DNA from: Rhizomucor pusillus
Lineage: Eukaryota > Mucoromycota > Mucoromycetes > Mucorales > Lichtheimiaceae
Assembly (NCBI GenBank): GCA_900175165.2
Contig: FWWN02000239.1
Location: forward strand, 124,001-188,000
Direction: 5' to 3'
Length of the DNA: 64,000 nucleotides
Under the pieces are notes generated by a model. That model made no database searches and was not told the DNA's origin. It saw nothing but the letters and a program-made list of their open reading frames with translations. This document shows positions 12,366 through 23,522 of this stretch, piece after piece. Position numbers and translations under genes: made by a program. How positions within the stretch are numbered: the first letter of the stretch is position 1; the number at the start of each line of letters is the position of its first letter.

Positions 12366-12593
12366 CTAGTTATTTGCTTGCTCTGTCGCTGTAGCAGAGA
12401 ACTTGCTGTTAACGAAATAAATATCATCGTACCAGTATCCTTTGACGTTATTATGTAGCAAAAACTCGAACGAACATCCTTGAATGAAAGCATGAATCAC
12501 AGATTCTTCATTGTGTCTCTCTACCGCAAAACTAATCAATATTGTTTCTTTCAGCAGACAAGTCGCATAGGCTAACATACCTGAGGATCCCAT
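12366..12593 (-). pseudogene. Reverse-strand coding-like fragment
   Basis: A reverse ORF with balanced composition (contains ESVIHAFIQGCSFEF and KGYWYDDIYFVN) ends 21 nt beyond the stop of the preceding gene. A possible splice acceptor TTGATTAG lies inside it, but no clear upstream exon continues the frame. It may be the 3' exon of a degraded gene whose other parts are the repeats at 12725 and 13230. No family recognised. Confidence 0.25.
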
Positions 12594-12724
12594 GTAGCAT
12601 AGTACGCGTCGGCTCAGAGGATTAAGATTGTTGAGATTTTCTCATCCCTGCTGGCTAACATATGCAAGATGTAGTTTATAACGTGTGCCGTGCTTGGGTA
12701 GTCTGTATAGCCCTTGTCTTGCAG

Positions 12725-12836
12725 GAGTCCAAGATTTCTCCAGCCATATCGGGGAGGATCGCGGAGGAAGAGACCGATCTGCTATAAACATAAGAAAAAC
12801 GATTTCGCCAATAATGGACGTATGTATCTGCAACCA
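12725..12836. repeat. Diverged repeat, copy A
   Basis: Clearly similar, by eye, to 13230-13335 in the same orientation. On the reverse strand it translates with an internal stop to a peptide like that of copy B (RYIRPLL then FFLCL, QIGLFLRDP). Confidence 0.55.
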
Positions 12837-13229
12837 GAACCAGCAAACTATCGCTATAGAGACGAAAAAAAGCACTGTCTGTACCTTTCTATTCATCTAT
12901 TCACGTTTAATATTTTACGTTTAGATAAGATTTGATATCTACGGGTTATGGATGCTGGAAATAATGCTTTTAAATATCGTAAGAAACTTTAGGCATAAAT
13001 TTATATGGAGCCCGAAAGTACAGTGATAGATAGCATCATTTTATGCATCTCGAGTCGAGAGCTATTTGCAGCGTTGAAGATTGTCTGTAGTTTTATCAAC
13101 TTAACGCAAGCTCCTGGATTAACAACCCTCGCCGCCTTGAATTTAAACCTTGCTGCAGGCGTATGCCTTGTTTCCTCCCACCTGCATCTAGTACAACTTT
13201 TGGAAATTCTGCAGTTCGACCTGTAGAAA

Positions 13230-13335
13230 TGCAAGACTCCTGCAGCCAAGAAGCAGGATTACGGAGGATGGTGCCGATCTCCAGTAAGCATAAGAACAGC
13301 GGCTGCGCCGGATGAATGTATCTATCTGCACCCAG
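13230..13335. repeat. Diverged repeat, copy B
   Basis: Partner of 12725-12836. The reverse-strand translation RYIHPAQPLFLCLLEIG then TILRNP aligns with copy A without a stop, suggesting both derive from a duplicated coding sequence that has since decayed. Confidence 0.55.
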
Positions 13336-13416
13336 GCGCCAATCGTCTGCGGCGTTGTTATGTTTTAAAAGCAGTATCATTCGATTGAAACCTTTGAGTT
13401 ATCTTTTGAATAATCG

Positions 13417-15444
13417 ATGGAGCATGTTACCAGTCAAGTCACCAAGTTTATCGAGAGCATACATCTTCTAAGCCAGCTGCAGCGACGCGAAGCTGCTGGC
13501 ACCATAGTGGCTGCTACTCTGGCAGTTGCAGCTGCGGGGGGTATCTACTCTTTCATACAAAAGGTACTGAATAAGATCCTACATATACTTGAAAAACTTC
13601 TGCTAAGGACCGCCTTAAAACTTGAGGCTCTTGAGGATTCTGGATGCAAAACCGTTCCTTCCAGTTCGCTTCTTTATGGATCAACTCAGGAATACCGTAA
13701 GGACCCCCAGAAATTTGTGGAAAAATGGACAGAAGAATTTGGCCCAGTATTCCGTGCACACCTTTTCGGTGAGGTATTTATTCTACTTGCTACATTACTA
13801 ATACCCAGGGAAGAGCAGTTATTGATCCACCTTCAACTTCCTCTTTAAAGCTTATGACTGTAGTTGGTGGTCAATGTGTCCGCGAAGTTTTTTACAACAA
13901 TGACTTTAACTTCCTCCACGGCATGTACAAGGTAAATTGTACAATGATATATTATTCCATTTACGGCGAACTTATCCTAAGGTTTGTAGAGCTTTAATGT
14001 TTCTCTGCTGCTTGATCTCGACATGGATCCCGAAAAAGAGCACCCATTGCGGCGGATAGTACTAAAGTATCTACAGAACAATGTTAAGGCTTACACACCT
14101 CGTGTCGTAAGAAAAGTAAGTACTTGTGACTAAAAGATGCTTATTTACATCTAGCTTGACAAGCTTTTTGACAACTCTTTTTCAGCTTCAGAGTGCTAGC
14201 AACGAAATTATCGGCGACCTTTCTGAAGAGAAAATCTTTCCGCACGCTTATCCAATCATGCAGCACGCGATTGCCAATGCTTCCTCGTCTGTTTTCCTTG
14301 GCGAGAAGTTGGCCAAGGACGAAAGCCTCGTTGATGCTTTCAAAAATATAACATTGGAATGCGCCGCAGAGATTCCGCAAGATAATTGGGTGTATGACCG
14401 TTTTACTATGCTTAATACCTGGCGCCAGCGGTGGATTGGAAAGTTCTCAAAACGCCTCCAGAAACGCAAATCCCAGCTGTACAACGCTCTAAAATCGGAG
14501 GTCGAAGAACGGTTAACTGGCTTGGAAACACCTGGATGGGAGCGCCCAGTAAGTCAAATGGACTTGTGCCTGATTGCGTGGATGGTTTAATGCTTACATT
14601 CGCGATCCATATTTATAGCAAGATATCTTGCAAGATCTCATCGAAGATTGTATCAAAAATCCACCACCCATAGAAATGATTCAGCATCTGACGGATTTGA
14701 CTATCCATTTAATTTTCGCATCGATCCACACCACTACCGAAATATCGACTACCGTTCTGTATCGTCTTTTGCAGCACCCGGAATTAATCCCTGAACTTTT
14801 GGAAGAACAGGACCAAGTTCTTCACTCGTTCCTAGGCGAAGATGTCGTCAAATCCACTGACGATGCAGCAACTCTTTTTACTTACGATGTAGTCCACAAT
14901 CTTCCTAAACTGGATAGTTTGTGTCGAGAATCAATCCGATTGCGTAATGACTATCTTATCATGAGCCATAAATACATTGGCAAAAATAAGTTTACATTTA
15001 GCAACGGCGCCGTCATCAAGCCTGGTGAATATATTATTATCAATTCTTGGTACAACCACAGAGCCGAAGAGGTCCAGCAAGATAACACTGATGACCACTT
15101 TGAATTCCAACCTTTCCGATACGCTAATCTTCCAGACCGTCAGGCGACTAAAATCGGCAGCGATTACTTGATTTTTGGCTTAGGAAAGAATGCTTGCCCT
15201 GTAAGTTTCCGTGTTTGCTACCCCATGCATCACCGGCACCATTGGAAAAAAAAAGGGAACCGTTAATACTAATATACACACGCGAATTTAGGGTCGCTGG
15301 TTTGCTTTGCAAGAAATTAAGACAGTTGTGTCCTTCTTCATCCGTCAATACGAGATTTCAAACACAAACGGCATTATCTTCCCCAACATTCACCAGAAAG
15401 CGATGCCTTTGGGTAACATTGTTGTCAAGAAACGTTCCTCTTGA
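13417..15444 (+). CDS. Cytochrome P450 (fungal, ent-kaurene-oxidase-like group)
   Basis: Six exons (13417-13773, 13851-13931, 13990-14115, 14186-14548, 14619-15200, 15292-15444) encode 553 residues. An N-terminal membrane anchor (about residues 25-50, Ala/Val-rich) is followed by the P450 fold: I-helix FASIHTTTEIS, K-helix ExxR as ESIR, FQPFRY in the PERF position and the haem loop FGLGKNACPGRWFA with the thiolate cysteine. The AxIHTT form of the I-helix is common in fungal monooxygenases of the ent-kaurene-oxidase/CYP68-like type. It is probably an ER-bound monooxygenase fed by NADPH-P450 reductase; the substrate cannot be read from sequence. A second, unrelated P450 lies 1.4 kb downstream on the same strand. 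Confidence 0.93.
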
Positions 15445-16026
15445 AATCTTTGCCTTTGTCCTTTCTCTCGGAAAGCTCCTAGCTACATTCTAATTTTTCC
15501 TTACATTAAATATTTGCTTCTACGCAATAAAAAGTTGATCATCAAACAATATATACGCAATATACGTCATTGGCGCGAGATGATGTGACGAAGCAACCTT
15601 CTCTGAAGAAATACAATATTTAAATTAGACTTACAGCTTACTCTATTTCTACCATCCCGCAGATTTAGTGCTTTGAACTTTATCACTGTATCAAAGAAAA
15701 GAAAAAAAAAGTTGCAAATGGTATACACAGCTAACATCATGTGTACAGACTTACATGGCTTCTCCACTGAACAGCAAAAATTCGAGCAAATCTCCTTGAT
15801 ATGAAAACAGAATTCACAGGTTTATTGCCTGCTTCTACCGCAAAAATAGTCTATATTGTCCTCTCCATCAAAAATGGCGCGCATTTCACAGTGGATCATG
15901 ATCATCACTGGATGATTACTCAGACCTAGTAGCCACAGTCATGAAGTTCCTTGTTCAACTCTCGAACGCTATAAACAGGAGTCTCACAGATTCATCTGTC
16001 CCGCGCTAGTGCTCGTGCTAGTGCTA

Positions 16027-16080
<54 letters not shown>

Positions 16081-16826
16081 CACTACTATCACCACCACTA
16101 TCACCACGACTATCACCACTATTTACCCACGCAAACACTTAGGGATTTTCTCAACTCTGTTGACGTATGCAAATGCGGGCCGTGCATGAATGATACTACT
16201 TGCATAGACTCGCAGTGCTTCAGAGGAAAGATTGTCGCCCAAGTCACATTTGCAACATATTTTCTATTATACTTCCAATGGTACGAATTCTAATTATTCA
16301 GAGGATTATGATGATAATAATGGTGCTAAGAGCATGCGGTTACCGCGTTTTGGGTATACCGGGATGATGATGCTAGCAAAGGCAGAAGTTAAAGACCCTG
16401 CACCATTGGGCTCCTGGATACATGGCAGCCTCCTTGGCTTGCGCCTTATTACCCAATATTTAGAATTGGCTCTAACAGAAGAGATCGAAGCAGCTTTTGT
16501 TTGCGAAATTTTTCTTCATCTGCAGCTTTTTTTTGCGCCTACATACGCCATCTGCATTACTCTCCTTGCCCATCGAACTATGCTATTGCTTTCCTTTGCA
16601 TATGAATCACTGCAATTAGAATCATGGTGACACATTTTGATAAGATATTAGCGTCTATATAAGCACCATACGCCCACCTCCTCCTCCTTACTGCATATTG
16701 ATGCCCTTTTATGCATACCTGTGGAATAGTGCACTCCTCAGTAAGTGTTCGAATCCAACAAGAGGGAACTGTTTATAAGTCATGCCTGATCCTTTTCATA
16801 CTCTTATTCATCCTTTCCGTTAAAGA
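15445..16826. other. Intergenic with microsatellite between the P450 genes
   Basis: 1.4 kb without a supported gene. It carries the TAC repeat described separately and a coding-like ORF (16232-16630) that lacks motifs and splice context. A TATATAA-like element lies near 16656, and a pyrimidine-rich stretch precedes the next start codon. Confidence 0.4.
16027..16121. repeat. (TAC)n microsatellite
   Basis: Eighteen uninterrupted TAC units at 16027-16080, then an interrupted CAC/TAT/TAC run to about 16121. It produces a meaningless poly-Tyr ORF. Confidence 0.95.
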
Positions 16827-18953
16827 ATGCTATCTGGACCAGTCTCTGCCTCATCTGCCTCGCTGCTTTCGTACCTAAACACACTTGTTCAGGTTTGCCC
16901 CAAAAGCAAATACAGCAAATCCATCATCGCTCAAGCTATAGCTCTTGGAGTTGTAGGCCTGTATCTTTACAACAATTTAGTGCCACCAGCTAAGCTGCGG
17001 CAATATCCGTCTATCAATCCGTTCAAGTACTTGTATCATATTCTGACAGGCACAGATGGTTTTCGATATGCGCGTGATCTTGTCGTGCCTGTTGTTCGCG
17101 ATCGCAAGGCAAAAGCATACGTAGTAAGTTGCAAAGTCGCTCTGTATTCTGGATATGTATGCTTAAACCATCTCAAAGACCAAGTTTCCATCTTACTGGA
17201 CCGTCAATATTGTGGATCCGGTAGCAGCAAAGGCCCTGCTGATGAAATACGGTAAGGGGTTGCTTGATGTTGAAAGTGGCACGTCCATCAAAGGTCGAGT
17301 TGCACATACTCATACACGTTTTCTTTCTCTCCGTCTGTTTTGACAACTTAGAACAAGTTCCAAAGAGCCTAAAAGTACTTCACAAGCTAAATAACTCGCA
17401 TCCGTTTGTAAGGTTCGTTGGGCACGAAAACGCGTTCTTTTCCATCGGAGACGTTTGGAAAGCCCAACGCAGGATCCTGAACCCTGCTTTCCGACGTACC
17501 ATTCCCGTTGCACTTTTTGGCAAGCTCACGCAAAAGGCTTTCGAAAAAATCGATGCGGAGCCAAAAGGAAGTCCAGCGGCTATCGTTCAAGTGTTTGATC
17601 GCATGATGCTAGATATGTTGGCTCTTGGTCTTTACTGTAAGTTCTCTGTTCAGCCACTACATAAATGCAGTATTCTTTGGATAATAATAGCATATATATA
17701 ATTTAGCAATCGATTTCCAAGCTCTAGACAATGGACACGGTTCAGAGTGGCTGAAACCGTACGATTCCATACGCAAAGTATTACGCGAACATCCTGTTAT
17801 TTTCTTTTTACCTCGCCTGGAAAACTGGTTAATGCATTTCTTGCCATCTCGAAAGCGTCTTGCTCAAGATGTGAACTTTTTAAATGCCAAGTTTGCAGAC
17901 ATTACGGGTAAACGACGCCAAGAAATCCGTGAAAGGATGTTGGCCGAGGGAACTTCTAGAGATATTATTGACGACGAAAGCATAAAGGACATGCTTACAA
18001 GAGTCATCGAGGCTGAATTGCAAGGCGCCAAAGGTTTAGACTCACCTGAATTATTGAGAGTACGTTGTCTGCTTGCCGTGTTTGCATTCATTGGGTCTTA
18101 ATGTGATGGTTTTTTGCAATGACAACGACAGTCAAATATCGCCCTGTTCTTCTTTGCAGGTAAATGCCAATTAATTGGAAACTGAAAAAAAGGGTACATG
18201 AGAATCTAACTGCAGTGTCTTGAAAACAAAAGGTCAAGAAAGCAATGTAAATTCATTGGCTTTTACGTTATACAACCTTGCCACACATCCGGATATACAA
18301 GAGAGAGCTCGTCAAGAAGCACTGCGCGTACTTGGAAGTGAACCTACTGATATACGGCCGACTCCAGAGCAGTGCAAAGAGTTCACTTACATTGACATGG
18401 TTATCAAAGAAGTAAATGAACGATAGTGCACTTTCCAATCTATTCGGCTACTCAGTCGCTTTCTTCTTTTTCTATAGAATCTTCGTCTTTACCCGCCTTC
18501 CGCAGTGATTGCTCCCCGTAGAGCAACTCAAGACATACTTCTCGGGGATGTCTTTGTTCCCAAAGGAACCGAAGTTAACATTGATATTAACGTTCTTCAT
18601 CGACATCCTGATATCTGGCCCGATCCTGAACGATTTGACCCAGAGAGATTCGCAGACAACGGAAAGAGTAGAGCACATGAAGGTCTTGCATGGATACCAT
18701 TTGGTAACGGAGGTCGCCAGTGCATCGGTATGAACTTTAGCCTAGCAGTACAGCGGACAGTGCTTTCTATGTTCTGTAAGTGCGATGATCTGGTCATGAT
18801 TTGGACGACTCAAAATGCTCACATTAATTTGTAGTGCGAAGATACAATATCACGTTGCCTAGTGATTCGCATTATCGAGATGGGATACCAGTTAATTTTG
18901 GCGGAGCCTTTGCTCCTGAGGATCTTACTCTATGCTTCGAAAGGAGATACTAG
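16827..18953 (+). CDS. Cytochrome P450 (CYP4/CYP509-like)
   Basis: Eight exons (16827-17123, 17179-17251, 17352-17636, 17707-18059, 18132-18159, 18233-18411, 18478-18775, 18835-18953) encode 543 residues. An N-terminal anchor (about residues 30-50) precedes the helix C motif WKAQRRILNPAF, the K-helix ExxR split by intron 6 (E then NLR), DPERFDPERF and the haem loop FGNGGRQCIG. The I-helix reads FFFAGQESNVN instead of the usual AGx[DE]TT, so the acid is Glu and the conserved Thr pair is Ser-Asn; oxygen activation may differ. Exon 5 is a 28-nt microexon. It is not a recent duplicate of the upstream P450: the haem, I-helix and intron positions all differ. Confidence 0.93.
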
Positions 18954-19229
18954 AAGCAATCTATGCTTTACCACGGCGTACAGCTGTCCCTCCTTACCAG
19001 ATCGCTTTATAGTTTTATATAATTTGTCGTCGTCTCTTAGCAGTAAAGATATTGATGTAATATTGGATTACTGCTGCGTGTTATTGATGGTATATTTAAA
19101 TCAATTACGGGATAGATAGTGACGAGATAATTTACCATTGTTGTTTCTGTGATAGAAAACCTTATACAAAGTACAATGTGAAGAGATTAACAATGACGTT
19201 ACAGTCTATTGTTGGGATCATACACATGA

Positions 19230-20997
19230 TCATCGTTGGTAATTTGAAGAGATCTTTTTGCCGTGAGCAAAGTGGGATAAGAAAGACTTGTGTGAGGGTT
19301 CCTGTTCAGCTTCGGATGCTCCCCGCTGCTGTTGACCTGTGCCTACAACGACAATGTTTCCACGTGACAGTGTGTTCCTATTCCTTGGTTTCACAAGCAG
19401 ATGGTGTACATGATTCGAGCCCGGTTTTTCTACACGACAGACATCTATTTGGGACAGCCACGGATCCTCCAGTGCTTCGTGGATTAGACACCGAAGGATA
19501 GGGTCTGGCTCTAGCATCTTTGCGACAGCGCGGCGCGAGTCGTAAGGCAGCATGCTCATGAGCCTCGCAGCACCACTGGTGCTCGCCTTGAGATAGTTCT
19601 GGTATGACACGTCTCGAGCTGGCTGTGCTATCCGCCAGGGAAAGCGATGTATAATCATGCACACAAAGATGATGGCGCAAGACCATATATCGGCTTTGCG
19701 AGCATCGTATTTTTTCTGTGTAAACTGCTCCGGTGCAATGTATGGATCTGACCCAGAGATTTCTGCGCTGCAAGTGAGATCAGTGTGAAAACAGCATTGA
19801 AAGTCGATTGTACTTGCCTTGGCTGTAGTGGATATTCTTGTCATACGGGAATTTAAACACGGTCGCACAGCCAAAGTCGATCAGTTTGACGATCCCGCGT
19901 TCGTCCAATACGGTATTGTCCAACTTTAAATCGCGGTGTGCGATCCCTACCGAGTGAAGGTATGCGACACCATCTAGTAGCTGTCGCCAGCAGCATGCAA
20001 TTTCCTCTTTGGACATTGATCCGGTCATGATGATACTGAACAGATCGTTGGGCGCATACTCCATAATCTCATAGTAAGTTGGGCCTTCCTTGACAATGTC
20101 CAGTGTTTCAATGACATTTGGATGGTGTAACGTGGAACCGATGCAAAACTCGGCAGTGACCATTTTGACATACTCCTTTTCAGTCTCGTTTTGCGACTTT
20201 TTCCGAAATTGCTTGACTGCAAATGTTTTGCCGTCCGTGCTTCGACGGATCAGTCTGACCGATCCTCCTGCACCCTTCCCTACAAACTCGCCTATCCCCG
20301 ATGATGACCCGTTAACGATCCGATAACAACAACAGGAATACAATATTCAGACTGACTAACCCCACTTGCCGTAGCGACCCTCAATGTCACTGTTAAAGTC
20401 ATTCGCGAATGACAAAGTACTCGTCCGGCTGCCGACACTTGCTGCGTCCGCTGGTTGTTGCTTCTTACTCTCGTTTTCGCGCTGCTCCTGCTGGCCAAGC
20501 TCGCTCACATTGGTCCGACTGGAGTTCCTGCTACTGCTGCCACTGCCTTTGAGGAATCGTTTCAAATCTGTAAAGATAGTATCCTTTTTTTTTATATGAT
20601 GAAAATGCGTCTGCATATATTTGCTGTCATAGTGTGGTTTCTGGAATATGAATTGGGAGGGCGTTGATGAATTGGAAGGGTTAGAATCGACCGAGGATGC
20701 TGCGCTCAAAGCATGTTTTTGTTTTTGTTGTTGTTGTTGCTGCTGCTGCTGTTTCTCGATATCTGTCGTTGAATTTGGTGTCAAAGCCGAAGGGGACACA
20801 TCGCCTTCAGCGCGTTTGGGTCCGTGGAAGGGGGTATTAGGCAATGAAGGCTCTGGAGTCACATTTTCAAACTGGTGGACAGCGTGCTTGTTACTAAGGA
20901 TCTTTGCAGGCTCGCGTAGCCGATCTGCTGATTCCAGACGCTCGCTCAATTGGTCTACAGTGTGAGGTATGGATAGGTGCTCGACTTTATCTGCCAT
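19230..20997 (-). CDS. HAL/NPR1-type serine/threonine protein kinase
   Basis: Three exons on the reverse strand (20997-20361, 20291-19814, 19767-19230) encode 550 residues. The first about 210 residues are disordered, with a poly-Gln run and many Ser/Thr. The kinase domain follows: glycine loop [14 protein letters not shown] lysine, catalytic [13 protein letters not shown] and GSDPYIAPE activation segment. GSDPYIAPE and the [10 protein letters not shown] linker resemble the fungal Hal4/Hal5/Npr1 group, which controls potassium and nutrient transporters at the plasma membrane. The C-terminal about 70 residues are basic. No obvious link to the ENA ATPase gene at 51-55 kb beyond shared ion physiology. 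Confidence 0.9.
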
Positions 20998-21146
20998 GGT
21001 ATATCAAGAAATAAGAGGAAGAAGAAGAGGAAGAAGAAGAAACAATCATGTCAAGCAACAACCCCATGTTTGATCGGTTTGACTCCCGACCACGGATGTC
21101 GCTGAATTTTTGGTTGTTGGAGGGAAGAAAATGCATGAATAATTAT

Positions 21147-22973
21147 TTATAACCTCCGGGGATCAGTTCCCAGCGACGACAGACTGGAAGGGGAACGCAG
21201 ACTAGCAGAATATGGGGAAGGAAGATGAAAGGAATCTAAATATTCGGAATGACGGTCTCCTAGAGTGGGTGTATGGTATATTTGCGTTTCTCCCGGCGGA
21301 GAACTGCTAATGGATGTGCAGCTGTCTGCTGCTGCCGATGGTGCCATCACCAGAGGGCATGGACGAGGCGCCTCCAAAGACTCGTCGCTACTTGTCGGCG
21401 TCATCTTTCCGGATCCGGATGCAAAGCTGGATCCTCTGGTGCCTTGCCGTGGAACAGCAGCAGCAGTTGCTTCCCCCGGGGACGAAGGAGAAGTTGACAT
21501 GCCTGAAATGTCGCTGAAGGATATGCTTGAGATGCCGGTGCTCGAAGGTCGCACAGGTGGCCGTGCGCTTTGCTGTTCTCTTTGTTCGGCCAGGTAACGT
21601 TCATGACACCTACTTCCATATCTCCGTCGGTAGTAGTAAATCTTTAGCGTGTGCGGCACTGCAGGATCAACCAGGAAAATAAGGAAGAAAAATATTCCTT
21701 TGAGGGAAATAAGAAATATTCCATACATATCAGTAACAATTCCAAGTTTCCCAAGCAGCGCCTCCAAGGAAAATTTACCTTGTATGGGAACACATATCTG
21801 TGTCATGAATAGATAGAAAGCGTTTATAGCGCCCGTTTCCCAGGAATAGATAAAGTTAATGGTGCCCCAGATCCGAGTTATAATGAGCACTGTTAGTGGA
21901 GATTAGTGTAAAAAGAAAACAAATAAAATTTCTCTTTTTCCATCCAAACACATACTTATGGGAAACCAAATAACTCGTGCAGCGACTCTTGCTACGTAGG
22001 AGATGTGGGCATTTGTTTGATAGTTTGGGACATGGATCGAGGGAGCTTCGACGTGCTGCCGGGACCAGTGAGAAGCCGCCTCATCAGGCGAGATATCGCG
22101 ATTGCCGACTGTGGTTTCTCCGCTAGTCGTCGCTCGATTTGGTTGTTGATGATGATGGTGATGGAGCGATAGCAACCTTGAAAATGCAAAACTCCTGCCA
22201 TATTTTCCCGACCTTTGACGAAAAGTTTTCAAATTATGCTTGATGGCGGTCTGCTGGCGATAAGTTGTCCACAAAACAAGCACCAAGGCTACGGCGCAAT
22301 AGACGGTGCACACAGTTATCCAGAGATAGAGTGCCACCAGCGGCCAAACTGACTGGACATGCTTTCTCGACGCAGTGTACCAACATAGTTGCAATTGATT
22401 GTTGTAGGCATAACCATCTGTTCTAGGTATCGCTGGAATTATGGCAAGAATAACCGCGAAAACAAAGCTCGCGACCAGATACCATAATTCCAGGTTGACA
22501 TTTCGTCGAAAATTGTGCACGAATACCAGCTGGAGGTTAAAGGCGATAGCCGTGATCAAAAAGGTGCCCAACATGTCGCAAAAGACATAGAACACCATGG
22601 CAGCGGTGCAGCTGCTTGTGTTTGCTTCGCTGTGTACCAAGGATCTTCCAATTGCAGCGATACCTAGACCATAGTGAGCCAATATCGAATAGATAAGGAG
22701 CCTTTGGTGATTACGTATGCTTGAGCGTGAGCTATGTGGACAGCGGTGGCGTTGCATTTTTACGTACCGTAAGGAAAGACGATTTTGGGGTGGATTCACT
22801 TTCCTTATAAATAGATAGCCAAGAATAACGATTGCATCGAGGCCGAACGAGATATAGTAGAGTGTTGAAAAATACTTGAAGTTGAGTGCGATCAGTTCCG
22901 TAGGTGCATAGCCATTGTTCAATTCAGTCTGATTAAATTTGCTGTTAAATGAATCCATTACTTGGTATAACAA
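21147..22973 (-). CDS. Seven-transmembrane receptor (cAMP-receptor/Git3-like GPCR)
   Basis: The model uses four exons: 22973-22768, 22719-21956, 21889-21779 and 21697-21147, for 543 residues; a start at 22958 is also possible. Hydrophobic helices are evident (LYYISFGLDAIVILGYLF; VASFVFAVILAIIPAI; VALYLWITVCTVYCAVALVLVL), with SWETGAINAF before the last helix. Two of the introns (22767-22720, 48 nt; 21778-21698, 81 nt) have 3n length and no stop. Removing the second gives VPIQGIFFFLIFLVDP, the expected TM7 shape of fungal Git3/Dicty-CAR-like receptors. The long third cytoplasmic loop and C-tail are His/Gln- and Ser/Pro-rich. The ligand is unknown; the likely role is heterotrimeric G-protein signalling. 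Confidence 0.85.
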
Positions 22974-23522
22974 CGGAGTAGTAGCGATAGTAATAATAGT
23001 GGTAAAGGGGTATATGATTCATGAATTTCAGCAGCTCAAGGGAAGAAAGGAAAGATGTAAAGAGAAGGAACTTTTCGTTAGAGGAAATGAAAAAAAATAA
23101 ATCTGCCCCAGTTGGAAGACCCTGGTTTTTGCTGAATCAGACGTGCAGATCCGGCCAAGGGAAACAGACAGTTCGTGCGCGCACTATTTTGACAAGCTGC
23201 TATATCGGGGGAAACACCGCGAAACATCATGCTATGCTTCCTGATTCGTGTCGCAACGCACTGTAACACTCTGCTTGCTCGTGGTCTTGTCACGTTGTTC
23301 TTCACAGGTTAATTGATGAAACCGGAATTTTCTGCCTGCGTGTGCGCACTCTGCTGCTATGCTGTTGCATCCATCAGGCAACCAGGTCAATGCGTCATCA
23401 GCAGTTCCCTTTTTCAACCTTTTTTTTTTTTCCTTGCTGCGTCCAAAACCTTTTCCCTTCTTTCCTGTCGCCCTTTTGAACGTCACCTTGTTCTCGCTCC
23501 TTTTTCTGCTTGAGCCTCGGCA
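22974..23522. other. Divergent intergenic region
   Basis: 549 nt between the receptor and UCH37-like start codons. Several small ORFs and a poly-T tract (about 23424-23434), but no supported gene. Confidence 0.4.

Noticed and set aside
13564..13607. 44-nt intron in the first exon of the upstream P450
   Set aside because: GT and AG are present, but the length is not a multiple of three and removal breaks the frame into the conserved region.
16009..16293. Poly-Tyr ORF
   Set aside because: Produced by the TAC microsatellite.
16740..16760. GTTCGAATCC-like word suggesting a tRNA T-arm
   Set aside because: No matching acceptor, D or anticodon stems around it; no tRNA could be folded.
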